DNA from: JAVJUV01 sp040220415 | GTDB taxonomy: Bacteria > Pseudomonadota > Alphaproteobacteria > Rhodobacterales > Rhodobacteraceae | DNA: 64,000 nucleotides | Direction of reading: 5' to 3' | NCBI GenBank assembly: GCA_040220415.1 | Contig: JAVJUV010000119.1 | Coordinates: 67,884 to 131,883, forward strand | In this document: positions 9,101 through 16,495 of the stretch, one piece after another | How the letters are laid out: every line of letters starts with the position of its first letter | Numbering within the stretch: position 1 is the first letter of the stretch | Notes under the pieces: generated by a model | What the model was told of the DNA's origin: nothing | Seen by the model: only the letters and a program-made list of their open reading frames with translations | Database searches by the model: none | Program-made: the position numbers and the translations under genes

Positions 9101-9664
9101 GATCATCTCTTCGACGTTGTCGTCGGACCCGCCCAGCCAGTACTGCATCATGAGAAACCAGGCGCGAAGGTCCTGTGCCTTGCCCGGGATGTATCTCAGG
9201 ATGCGCGGCAGCCGGCGCAGAAGCTTCATCTGCTTTTCGCCCGAAGCGCTGGATGGTTTGCCCGAACCGCGTAGTTTTTTCAGCAACCGAACAGCAGCCG
9301 ATGACGGCATGGACATGTCCAGATCGCCCATCTTCGTCAGCTTGACGATCTGACCATCGGCAACCATCCCGACGAACGCATCGGCGGTTTCCCGAGCGCG
9401 CTGCAGTTCCGGCAGGATCGCCTTGATGTGCTCTTCGAGGAACAAAAGGTTTGTGATGACGATGTCGGCCGCGAGAACGGCTTCGCGGGCTGCGACCAGC
9501 GCGCATTCCTTTTCAGCCCATTCGGCTGCGGCATGCACCGTGACCGTCAGTCCCGGAAACTCGCTGGCCAGGCGCGCTTCGACCCGGGCGCAGGGCCCCG
9601 CGGCATGCGCATCGAGCGTGACAATGGCCACGCGATAGCCGGATATCAGGCTGTCATCGCGCAT
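6119..9664 (-). CDS. bchH: Magnesium chelatase large subunit BchH
   Basis: BchH binds protoporphyrin IX and is the catalytic subunit that inserts Mg2+ with help from BchI and BchD. At 1181 residues it has the usual length. The CobN/Mg-chelatase family hallmark HFGMHGALEFMPGKQAG is clear near residue 635, and AFGYEGDPMRLLFEKG lies shortly before it. The ATG at 9664 overlaps the end of bchB by 11 nt. The frame is intact across 3.5 kb. It is transcribed with bchFNB upstream and bchLM downstream; bchI and bchD lie in another operon at 38160-40831. Confidence 0.98.
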   Translation of the reverse strand: MRDDSLISGYRVAIVTLDAHAAGPCARVEARLASEFPGLTVTVHAAAEWAEKECALVAAREAVLAADIVITNLLFLEEHIKAILPELQRARETADAFVGMVADGQIVKLTKMGDLDMSMPSSAAVRLLKKLRGSGKPSSASGEKQMKLLRRLPRILRYIPGKAQDLRAWFLMMQYWLGGSDDNVEEMIRFLLSRYASRDDWRGTKAKAPVEYPDVGLYHPDLKDRITTDPGDLPGPRNPVSTVGLLMMRSYVLASDTAHYDAVIRSFENAGIKCLPAFAGGLDGRPAIDAYFKGKIDVLVSLTGFSLVGGPAYNDSEAAVETLTTLDVPYVAAHPLEFLTLGQWAKASGGLGPVETTMLVALPEIDGATNPTVFAGRHGETTCTGCHRQCAGGVEARAMAPCTERIVSLTEKVSRLARLRRKKVSERNVAIVLFGFPPNAGAVGTAAYLSVFESLFNTLNAMKAEGYDVEPPDTVDGLRQAILAGNAGQHGQDANVAAHVDSDTIVRNTPTLAEIEEAWGPAPGRHQSDGRGVFILGRQFGKVFVGVQPAFGYEGDPMRLLFEKGFAPTHAFVQFYLWLRNTYQADAILHFGMHGALEFMPGKQAGLGARDWPDRLIGEVPNIYLYAANNPSEATLAKRRSNAVTITHLTPPLASAGLYKGLLELKDSVTRWRALAPGAAERDDLAGLISTQAEAVDLDGTDPDRLWLTLLETEAALIPDGLHIVGRPMTDNRRAALLDAIPDLDAKARGTLDNQLQQQTEIPAILRALDARFIAPVPGGDLIRSREILPTGRNIHAFDPFRMPTAFALADGKAQAERLLEAHPVLPRSVALVLWGSDNIKSDGGPIGQALALMGAKPRFDSFGRLSGADLIPLVELGRPRIDVVMTLSGIFRDLLPLQTKMLAEAAWKAATAEEPLELNFIRTHALAYAEKMGCDMETASLRVFSNAEGAYGSNVNQLVDSSAFGDEDELADAYEARKSFAYSRHGKAAKNAALLQKTLQDVELAYQNLESVELGVTSVDHYFDTLGGISRAVKRARGKEAPVYISDQTRGAGKIRTLKDQIALETRSRSLNPKFYESLLEHGHEGVRQIEAHVTNTMGWSATTGQVDPWVYQRISETFVLDEAMRKRLAALNPQASVRMANRLLEASDRNYWKPDEATLAALQGAADELEDRMEGIAAE

Positions 9665-11177
9665 AATGAGCTTTTGCCTCGTACAGTGTTTCAACGCTGA
9701 TCTCGTGGACACCGCGTTCGGCCGCGAAGGCTTCGGTGTTGCGCCGAGCCTTGCCACGGACGAAGAAGGGGACTTTGCGAAGTTCCGTTTCCGCTTCGGT
9801 CAGCCAGACGATTTCGGCATTGGTGTTCGCGGGCTGTGCAGGTTCGGCAGCGGGTTCCTGCCGTTGGGCGGTGCCACCATGATGACTGGGACCGGCCGAA
9901 TCGTGGAACTCGAAATCCTCGCGGAACATGGTCAGAAGGTGCTCTTCCAGCCCCATAACAAGAGGATGGACCCAGGTATCGAAGATCACGTTCGCGCCCT
10001 CCCAACCCATCTGGGGCGAGTAGCGGGCGGGGAAATCCTGAACGTGGACCGGCGCCGAGATGACAGCACAGGGAATGCCCAGGCGCTTGCCGATATGGCG
10101 TTCCATCTGGGTACCTAAGATCAGTTCCGGCGCAGCGTCGGCGATGGCGCGCTCGACCTCGAGGTAGTCGTCGGTGATCAGTGCTTCGACGCCATATTCC
10201 TTCGCCAGGGCGCGGATCTGTCGGGCGAATTCGCGGTTGTAGCAGCCGACGCCGACCACATCGAAGCCCATCTCGTCGCGGGCGATCTGCGCTGCGGCCG
10301 CGGCGTGGGTCGCATCCCCGAAGATGAAGACGCGCTTGCCGGTCAGATAGGTGGAGTCGACGGATTCGGCGTACCATGGCTGGCGCAAGCGGGTTTCGTC
10401 TGCGCGAGGGGCAAGACCGGTAATCTCCGCGACCTCGGCGATGAAATCGCGGGTGGCGCCCGTTCCGATCGGGACGGTCTTGGTGAAGGGCTGGCCGAAA
10501 GTTTTCTCAAGCCAGCGCGCCGCCGTTTCGGCCGTCTCGGGATAGAGGAGAACGTTGAAATGTGCCGCAGGGATACGCTTGATGTCCTCGGGCGACGAGC
10601 CCATGGGGGCGACGACGTTCACGTCGATACCCATGTCGTTCAGAAGTGATGTCACCTCGACCACGTCGTCACGATGACGAAAGCCAAGGCCGGTCGGCCC
10701 GATCAGGTTGGCGGTGACGTTCGAAGTTCTGGGTTGTTCCTTGGCCAGATGGCGCACGATCTGAAAGAAGGTCTCGTCCGCGCCGAAGTTTTCCTTGCGC
10801 TGATAGGAAGGCAACTCCAGCGGAATGACTGGCACCGGCAAGCCCATCGCCTCGGCAAGACCGCCCGGATCGTCCTGGATCAGTTCCGCGGTGCACGACG
10901 ATCCGACGATCATCGCCTGCGGCTGGAACCGTTCATAGGCTTCGCGCGCGGCGGTCGAGAAAAGGTTCGCCGTGTCAGACCCGAGATCTCGCGCCTGGAA
11001 CGTGGTGTAGGTGACCGGCGGACGATGGTTTCGCCTTTCGATCATCGTGAAAAGCAGATCGGCGTAGGTGTCGCCCTGCGGAGCGTGCAGCACATAGTGC
11101 AAACCCGTCATGCCGGTTGCGACGCGCATGGCGCCGACGTGTGGCGGGCCTTCGTATGTCCAGACCGTCAGCTTCAT
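9654..11177 (-). CDS. bchB: Dark-operative protochlorophyllide reductase subunit BchB
   Basis: BchB pairs with BchN to form the catalytic NB protein, which resembles nitrogenase MoFe protein. The 507-residue chain begins MKLTVWTYEGPPHVGAMR, typical of the family, and carries the substrate-site region ASCTAEL-like sequence (GSSCTAELIQDDPGG). The late MGWEGANVIFDTW segment precedes the light-independent reductase C-terminal domain. The ATG at 11177 overlaps the bchN stop (ATGA). The end overlaps bchH. Identity is secure from length, motifs and operon order. Confidence 0.98.
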   Translation of the reverse strand: MKLTVWTYEGPPHVGAMRVATGMTGLHYVLHAPQGDTYADLLFTMIERRNHRPPVTYTTFQARDLGSDTANLFSTAAREAYERFQPQAMIVGSSCTAELIQDDPGGLAEAMGLPVPVIPLELPSYQRKENFGADETFFQIVRHLAKEQPRTSNVTANLIGPTGLGFRHRDDVVEVTSLLNDMGIDVNVVAPMGSSPEDIKRIPAAHFNVLLYPETAETAARWLEKTFGQPFTKTVPIGTGATRDFIAEVAEITGLAPRADETRLRQPWYAESVDSTYLTGKRVFIFGDATHAAAAAQIARDEMGFDVVGVGCYNREFARQIRALAKEYGVEALITDDYLEVERAIADAAPELILGTQMERHIGKRLGIPCAVISAPVHVQDFPARYSPQMGWEGANVIFDTWVHPLVMGLEEHLLTMFREDFEFHDSAGPSHHGGTAQRQEPAAEPAQPANTNAEIVWLTEAETELRKVPFFVRGKARRNTEAFAAERGVHEISVETLYEAKAHYAR

Positions 11178-12475
11178 TCCGCGGCCACCATTCTGTTGGG
11201 GTGACTGGCGTGCAGCAAAGCCTTGCGGCGCAGCGGACGAGCGAAGAGTTCCGCAAGGTCTCCGGCCTGCTCGTAAAAATGGACGGGCGTGAAAACCAGT
11301 TCGATGGCCCATTTGGTGGTCAGGCCGTCGGCCTCCAGAGGATTGGCCAGACCAAGGCCGCAAACGGTCAGGTCGGCGCGCGCCGACCGGGCACGGTCAA
11401 GTTGCTTTTCGACATGCTGACCTTCGGAAATCGTCGTGAGCGGCAAGAGATCGAGATCGGGTCCGGTCAGAGTCTTGTGGAGGAACGGGGTGCCTACCTC
11501 GACTGCCTTCATGCCGCATTCACGCGTCAGGAATCGCGCCAGCGGGATCTCAAGCTGGCTGTCGGGGAAGAAGAAGATGCGCTTGCCGCGCAGTGTCTCG
11601 GCCTGTCGGGCGATGGCGGCGCGTGCGCGGGCACGTGGCGCTTCGGTGACCTTGGTCACATGCTCGCGGGAAATTCCGAAGGTCTCGGCAATGGCCTCAA
11701 GCCAAAGCGTCGTGCCCTCCTCGCCGAAGGGGAACGGAGCAGGGATATGCGCGGCACCGCTTCTATCAAGAGCCGCTGCCGTATCGCCGAGGAAGGGCTG
11801 ACACATCGCGTAATGCGTGTTCTCGCCGATGGAAGGAAGATCCTCGACCCGACGCGAGGGCAGGCAGGATACGGCCTGGATACCGATATCGTTCAAGAGC
11901 CGAAGCGCCTGGTCCTCGACCACGTCGGGAAGAGCTCCAACCAGAAGCAGTTGCCGCTTATCGGTTGTGGCCATCTGCGGAACCAAAGCCGCCAGGCACG
12001 CATCTTCGCCCTGGGTGAAGGTGGTCTCGATTCCCGAGCCCGAGAAGTTGACGACCCGAACATTCGGCCCGTGGACACCGTTCAAACGTTCAGCCGCGCG
12101 CGCCAGATCCAGCTTGATCACTTCCGAAGGGCAGGAACCGACCAGGAAAAGCTGCTTGATGTCGGGACGGCGGGAGAGAAGGCGCTCGACTTCACGATCA
12201 AGCTCATCGTGCGCGTCCGCCATGCCGGCGAGATCCTTCTCTTCGAGAATCGCCGTGCCGAATCGCGGTTCCGCGAAAATCATGACGCCCGCGGCGGATT
12301 GCAGAAGATGGGCGCAGGTTCGCGACCCCACGACAAGGAAGAAGGCATCCTGCATCTTGCGGTGCAGCCAGATGATTCCGGTCAGGCCGCAAAAGACCTC
12401 GTGCTGTCCGCGTTCTTTCAGAACGGGCGCATCGCGGCAGCCACCATCGGCGGGATATGTACCCGCGACGGTCAT
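11174..12475 (-). CDS. bchN: Dark-operative protochlorophyllide reductase subunit BchN
   Basis: BchN is the second subunit of the NB catalytic component and supplies cysteine ligands for the intersubunit 4Fe-4S cluster. The 433 residues show the expected early sequence CGLTGIIWLHRKMQDAFFLVVG and the segment VGSCPSEVIKLDL, with cysteines at conserved places. The ATG at 12475 overlaps the bchF stop (ATGA) and the gene overlaps bchB at its end. The N-terminus, with PADGGCRDAPVLKERGQHEVFCG, matches the family well. No disruption is seen. Confidence 0.98.
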   Translation of the reverse strand: MTVAGTYPADGGCRDAPVLKERGQHEVFCGLTGIIWLHRKMQDAFFLVVGSRTCAHLLQSAAGVMIFAEPRFGTAILEEKDLAGMADAHDELDREVERLLSRRPDIKQLFLVGSCPSEVIKLDLARAAERLNGVHGPNVRVVNFSGSGIETTFTQGEDACLAALVPQMATTDKRQLLLVGALPDVVEDQALRLLNDIGIQAVSCLPSRRVEDLPSIGENTHYAMCQPFLGDTAAALDRSGAAHIPAPFPFGEEGTTLWLEAIAETFGISREHVTKVTEAPRARARAAIARQAETLRGKRIFFFPDSQLEIPLARFLTRECGMKAVEVGTPFLHKTLTGPDLDLLPLTTISEGQHVEKQLDRARSARADLTVCGLGLANPLEADGLTTKWAIELVFTPVHFYEQAGDLAELFARPLRRKALLHASHPNRMVAAE

Positions 12476-12960
12476 GCCGTTACCGCGGCTTCACGCCGGG
12501 CAAGACGCAGCTTACGGATGAACTGGCCGGCATTGATGACGTAGGCCGCATAGGCAGCCAGGGCGATTGCCATGAGTTGATCGGGCGACCACGCGCCGTC
12601 GAAAAGCGCCCAAATATATAATGTGTGCAAGGCGATGACGACGAAGCTGAAGACGTCTTCCCAGAAGAAGGGGCGCGCAAAAAGCCACTTTCCGAAGACC
12701 ACCTTCTCCCAGATCGATCCGGTGATCATGATCGCGTAGAGCACGCCGGTCTTGATGACGACCGAAAGCGCGGCGGCTTCATAACCGCTGCCCGTTGCCA
12801 GGTACCGAAGTACAAGCGCCAGCGAGACCAGGAAAACGATGAATTGCAAAGGGGCAAGCGCTCCCTGGACGATGGTCCAATAGGTTGCGTCCCTTCGGGC
12901 TCTCTCTTCTGAAGTGTAGATCCGCGTCGCTGCTGCTTTCGCGGGTCCCGGACCAGCCAT
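12472..12960 (-). CDS. bchF: 3-vinyl bacteriochlorophyllide hydratase BchF
   Basis: BchF hydrates the C3 vinyl group of (bacterio)chlorophyllide to hydroxyethyl. The 162-residue chain is a small four-helix membrane protein with sequences such as YTSEERARRDATYWTIVQG near the start and SIWEKVVFGKWLFARPFFWEDVF in the middle (both family-like). I chose the ATG at 12960 because GGGAGGCGA lies 7 nt upstream; the frame upstream of it is the promoter region. It is the first gene of the bchFNBHLM-lhaA-puh-acsF operon and has two PpsR boxes 55-97 nt upstream. Confidence 0.96.
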   Translation of the reverse strand: MAGPGPAKAAATRIYTSEERARRDATYWTIVQGALAPLQFIVFLVSLALVLRYLATGSGYEAAALSVVIKTGVLYAIMITGSIWEKVVFGKWLFARPFFWEDVFSFVVIALHTLYIWALFDGAWSPDQLMAIALAAYAAYVINAGQFIRKLRLARREAAVTA

Positions 12961-13014
12961 CCGTCGCCTCCCTCGGGCTTGTGTAAGGCAAGCGTATCCA
13001 CGACTTCGCAAAAG

Positions 13015-13057
13015 TGTCAATCTTAACTTACACTCGAAATGTACGAATCTTGTGACA
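13015..13057. promoter_or_regulatory. Pair of PpsR/CrtJ operator boxes in front of bchF
   Basis: Two exact TGT-N12-ACA sequences lie at 13015-13032 (TGTCAATCTTAACTTACA) and 13040-13057 (TGTACGAATCTTGTGACA), separated by 7 bp. PpsR/CrtJ binds such paired sites cooperatively at bchF promoters in Rhodobacter. They sit 55-97 nt upstream of the bchF ATG in the divergent bchF/aerR region. The bases are seen; binding is inferred. Confidence 0.85.
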
Positions 13058-13148
13058 GACAAGCGTGCCTGACACCGTCGATTTGACCATGAATTGTTGA
13101 CCCAAGTGAATGTTTCCAGATTTTCGGCGGCACTAATCTGATTCGAGA

Positions 13149-13166
13149 TGTCAATTCGCTTTGACA
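13149..13166. promoter_or_regulatory. Single PpsR/CrtJ box upstream of aerR/ppaA
   Basis: The sequence TGTCAATTCGCTTTGACA fits TGT-N12-ACA exactly. It lies about 95 nt upstream of the aerR/ppaA ATG and 91 nt downstream of the second bchF box. No partner is found at the usual 7-8 bp spacing. It suggests that PpsR represses the operon that encodes it, perhaps by looping to the bchF pair. Confidence 0.72.
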
Positions 13167-13261
13167 TTTCGTCTCAACAGCGCGACACTTCTTTAGCGAG
13201 TTTTTTTGAGAGTCGTTGCCATCACGGCGGCGCTATTCTGGCAGCTTGCAAGGACAGGCCA

Positions 13262-14059
13262 ATGACAGACGGCCCAGAACCGCAGCGCAGCGTGTCGAGG
13301 CTCGCTTCCGATCAGTCGGTCGAAAGCCTCGCCAACCAGGCGCTCAATCTTTTGGCAAAGAAGCGCTTTGCCAAGCCGAGAGTGCTTTCCAAGGACTTTC
13401 TGAACCGCCTCAGATTTGCCGCAGTCGATCGCGACTCGGATTTGCGGTTTCAAGTCGTCTCTGAGATGCGGGCGGGCGGCATTCCGCCCGAGGACATCGC
13501 CGACCTCTATATACCGGAAATCGCCAGGCAGCTTGGCGCGCAGTGGTGCGAAGACGGTCTGGGATTCGCCGATGTGACGATCGGAACCGCGCGGCTGCAA
13601 TCATTACTGCGCGAGATATCCACCAGGTTCCATTACCCCACCGACAAACGGAACGAATCCGGTATCGCGGTGGTGGTTCTGGCCGACGAGTATCACACGC
13701 TTGGCGCCATGGTGCTGACGTCGCAACTGCGGCGTCTGGGCATATCGGTCCGGCTTCTTCTGGGCGTTTCTCAATCGGACGCATTGCGTGAGTTGCAGCA
13801 GGATCGGTATGATGCCGTGATGATTTCCGCATCGCATATCGAAGGTCTTGATAAACTCGCAAAATTTGTCGAAAAAATAAGAAAACAGACAAGAAGGAAC
13901 ACGCCGATCGTCATTGGGGGCCCAATTCTCGGGAGTTCAGCCGACGTCAAGGCGATAACGGGTGCGGATGTCGCTACTGCCGACGTTTATGAGGCTATCA
14001 GGGAATGTCGGCTAAGAACATTCCACGCCGGCGTGCCCGCAAATCCGAAGGGAACGTAG
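13262..14059 (+). CDS. ppaA: Cobalamin-binding antirepressor AerR/PpaA
   Basis: AerR (R. capsulatus) and PpaA (R. sphaeroides) bind B12 and counter PpsR/CrtJ repression of photosynthesis genes. This 265-residue protein has the B12-binding helical part (residues about 40-125, with QWCEDGLGFADVTIGTARLQ-like sequence including Trp95) and a Rossmann-like B12 domain. That domain contains DEYHTLGAM; His145 is the likely axial cobalt ligand. Later AVMISASH and PIVIGGPIL complete the fold. The ATG at 13262 follows AAGGACA. ppsR follows immediately downstream. The family call is secure; effector binding is inferred from the family. Confidence 0.93.
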   Translation: MTDGPEPQRSVSRLASDQSVESLANQALNLLAKKRFAKPRVLSKDFLNRLRFAAVDRDSDLRFQVVSEMRAGGIPPEDIADLYIPEIARQLGAQWCEDGLGFADVTIGTARLQSLLREISTRFHYPTDKRNESGIAVVVLADEYHTLGAMVLTSQLRRLGISVRLLLGVSQSDALRELQQDRYDAVMISASHIEGLDKLAKFVEKIRKQTRRNTPIVIGGPILGSSADVKAITGADVATADVYEAIRECRLRTFHAGVPANPKGT

Positions 14060-14097
14060 GCGATGCGTTCCCCGATGTACAAAGCAAAGGTTGGTCA

Positions 14098-15507
14098 GTG
14101 ACGTCTCGCGGCACAAAATATTGGAATAGCGGATCGATTCCGTTGATCGCTCCGGATGTCCTTGGGGATATCATTTCCAAAGCTTCGGATATTGCGATCG
14201 TGATATCCGAGACCGGCCGGGTCATGAGCGTTCTGGTCAACCCCGATCACCCTTCCTTCGGCTCCCTTGACAACTGGGAAGGCCGTGATGTCCGCGAAGT
14301 TCTTACCGTCGAGAGCATTCCGAAAATTGAGGCGCAACTCAAGCGCTTCATGGAAGAGGGCCCCGCAGGACACGCCATCGAACTGAACCATAGCGGCGAT
14401 GTCGATCTCGAGTTTCCGATCCGGTATTCCTTCCATGCGATCGGTCCGGACGGCGTGATCCTGATGCTGGGGCGGGATCTGCGTCCGATTGCCGAGATGC
14501 AGCAGCATCTGGTCAAGGCGCAAATGGCGCTCGAGAACGACTACGAGGTCCAGCGCGAGTATCACACACGGCTTCGTGTCGTCATGGAAGCCGCGCGCGA
14601 TGCCTTCGTTTTCGTCAACCAATCGACGGGACGGATCATCGACATAAACTCCACCGCGGCCGGCTATCTCGGGGCATCGACCGAGGATCTTCAGGGTTCG
14701 ATCCTCGCCCATGAGCTTGACGGTCGCCGAAGGGGCGATCCGCTGGCAAGCTTTTCGTCGCAGGCCCTGGCCGATTCAAGTCAGCCGGTCGAGGTTACCG
14801 CAAGACGCTCCAAGCGCATGTTGCGCGTCACATCCACCGCTTTTCGCGCCGGCGGCGAACGCATGTTGCTGTGCCGACTTTCGACTGAAGAAGATGCCGG
14901 ATCGGAAGACGAACTGGCAGACAACCTCTCCGCCTTCTACCAGGAAGGCGTGGAAGCCATCGTCTTCGCCGACGAGAACGGGCTGATTCAATCAGCGAAC
15001 GAGAGCTTCCTCGGATTCGTGGATGCATCTCATCTGACCCGACTGAAGAGCCGGTCGTTCGGCGATTTCCTGGCGCGCGGAGCAGTCGACCTGAAAGTCT
15101 TGATCGAAAACGCGCGCCGCGTGGGTCAGATGCGGATCTATGCGACGAAACTCATTTCCGAATACGGAAGCCAGCTACCGGTGGAGATCTCGGCCACCTG
15201 GTTGAATGACCGGGCACATCCCTCTGTCGTTTTCGTCATTCGCGATGCCAGCAGGGCGGAGGCTGTCCGCAAGTCCGGGCCGGCGATGTCCGAAGAGGGC
15301 GTCGCGAGTGTGATGGAGCTTGTCGGTTCAGCCTCACTCAAGGAAATCGTTTCGAACACGACTGACGTGGTCGAGAAGATGTGTATTGAAACCGCGGTCG
15401 AGTTGACCCGGAACAACCGCGTCGCTGCCGCCGAGATGTTGGGCCTGAGCAGACAGAGCCTCTACGTCAAACTCAGAAAGTACGGTCTTCTGAATAAAGA
15501 AGACTGA
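14098..15507 (+). CDS. ppsR: Photosynthesis repressor PpsR (CrtJ)
   Basis: PpsR is the redox- and light-responsive repressor of bch, crt and puc genes. A diverged N-terminal domain, tandem PAS domains (about residues 130-360) and a C-terminal Fis-type helix-turn-helix (AAAEMLGLSRQSLYVKLRKYG) are seen. Two cysteines at 259 and 429 fall near the positions of redox-active Cys251 and Cys424 of R. sphaeroides PpsR. I chose the GTG at 14098 (469 residues, AAAGG upstream) because it gives the family length. An in-frame ATG at 14005 would add 31 residues inside ppaA. No AppA gene is in the window. Confidence 0.95.
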   Translation: MTSRGTKYWNSGSIPLIAPDVLGDIISKASDIAIVISETGRVMSVLVNPDHPSFGSLDNWEGRDVREVLTVESIPKIEAQLKRFMEEGPAGHAIELNHSGDVDLEFPIRYSFHAIGPDGVILMLGRDLRPIAEMQQHLVKAQMALENDYEVQREYHTRLRVVMEAARDAFVFVNQSTGRIIDINSTAAGYLGASTEDLQGSILAHELDGRRRGDPLASFSSQALADSSQPVEVTARRSKRMLRVTSTAFRAGGERMLLCRLSTEEDAGSEDELADNLSAFYQEGVEAIVFADENGLIQSANESFLGFVDASHLTRLKSRSFGDFLARGAVDLKVLIENARRVGQMRIYATKLISEYGSQLPVEISATWLNDRAHPSVVFVIRDASRAEAVRKSGPAMSEEGVASVMELVGSASLKEIVSNTTDVVEKMCIETAVELTRNNRVAAAEMLGLSRQSLYVKLRKYGLLNKED

Positions 15508-15551
15508 GGCTTTCGGCGCGTACCGCAGACTCTCCTTGCCAGACGCGCGAC

Positions 15552-15594
15552 TGTAGTGTGTAATTTACACTATGACTGTAAGCGAAAATTTACA
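15552..15594. promoter_or_regulatory. Pair of PpsR/CrtJ boxes spanning the bchG start codon
   Basis: Exact TGT-N12-ACA boxes lie at 15552-15569 (TGTAGTGTGTAATTTACA) and 15577-15594 (TGTAAGCGAAAATTTACA), 7 bp apart. The proposed bchG ATG at 15572 lies in the spacer, so the second box falls inside codons 2-8. This would let PpsR occupy both the promoter and the start of the gene. Confidence 0.82.
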
Positions 15595-16495
15595 CTCTCA
15601 TGACACCGCGGCTCGTCGCTGGCCTGAAGCCAGGGGTTTGCTGGAGCTTTTGAAGCCCATCACATGGTTTCCGCCGATGTGGGCCTACCTGTGCGGCATC
15701 GTTTCGGCGGGTGTCTGGCCGGGTCACGAATGGGGGCTCGTCTTGCTCGGCGTGGTCCTTGCCGGACCCCTGGTCTGCGGGATGAGTCAGGCCGCGAATG
15801 ATTGGTGCGACAGGCATGTCGATGCCATCAACGAACCGAACCGACCGATTCCATCGGGCCGCGTTCCGGCACCTTGGGCACTGGCGGTCGCCATCGCAAT
15901 GTCTGTGCTGGCCCTGTTCGTCGGCCGTTTGCTCGGACCCTGGGGGTTCGGGGCAACCGTGGTGGCGGTTCTGGCGGCCTGGGCATACTCCCTGCCGCCG
16001 ATCCGGCTGAAGCGCTCGGGCTGGTGGGGGCCGGGTCTGGTGGGATTGTCCTACGAAACGCTGCCCTGGTTTACTGGCGCCGCTGTCCTTAGTCTCGGAG
16101 CGCCGTCCTTCCCCGTGATGGTTGTTGCCGTTCTTTACGGCATCGGGGCGCACGGGATCATGACACTCAATGATTTCAAGGCGCTTGAAGGTGACAGAGC
16201 GACAGGGGTGAGGTCGCTACCGGTCGTTGTCGGCCCCGAAGTGGCCGCCAAGATCGCCTGCACGGTGATGGCCTTGCCGCAGATGCTGGTCATTGTCATG
16301 CTCTTCATCTGGGGTCGTCCTGTCTTTGCGCTGGCTGTGACAGTCGCGCTCATTCTGCAGTTCGCAGCAATGCGCGTTCTGTTCCGCGACCCGAAAGCCA
16401 AGGCGCCCTGGTACAATGCCACCGGCGTCTCGCTTTACGTCGTCGGCATGATGGTCACGGCCTTCGCGATCCGCACGCTCGAGATTGCGCCATGA
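15572..16495 (+). CDS. bchG: Bacteriochlorophyll synthase BchG
   Basis: BchG esterifies bacteriochlorophyllide a with geranylgeranyl diphosphate, a membrane UbiA-type prenyltransferase step. The 307 residues include the first aspartate-rich motif region (SQAANDWCDRHVDAINEPNRP) and a second one (LNDFKALEGDRATGVRSLP), with about eight membrane segments. The ATG at 15572 gives the usual length and N-terminus, leading to ELLKPITWFPPMWAYLCG. It has no clear ribosome-binding site and lies between two PpsR boxes. The stop overlaps the next gene (ATGA). Confidence 0.95.
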   Translation: MTVSENLHSHDTAARRWPEARGLLELLKPITWFPPMWAYLCGIVSAGVWPGHEWGLVLLGVVLAGPLVCGMSQAANDWCDRHVDAINEPNRPIPSGRVPAPWALAVAIAMSVLALFVGRLLGPWGFGATVVAVLAAWAYSLPPIRLKRSGWWGPGLVGLSYETLPWFTGAAVLSLGAPSFPVMVVAVLYGIGAHGIMTLNDFKALEGDRATGVRSLPVVVGPEVAAKIACTVMALPQMLVIVMLFIWGRPVFALAVTVALILQFAAMRVLFRDPKAKAPWYNATGVSLYVVGMMVTAFAIRTLEIAP

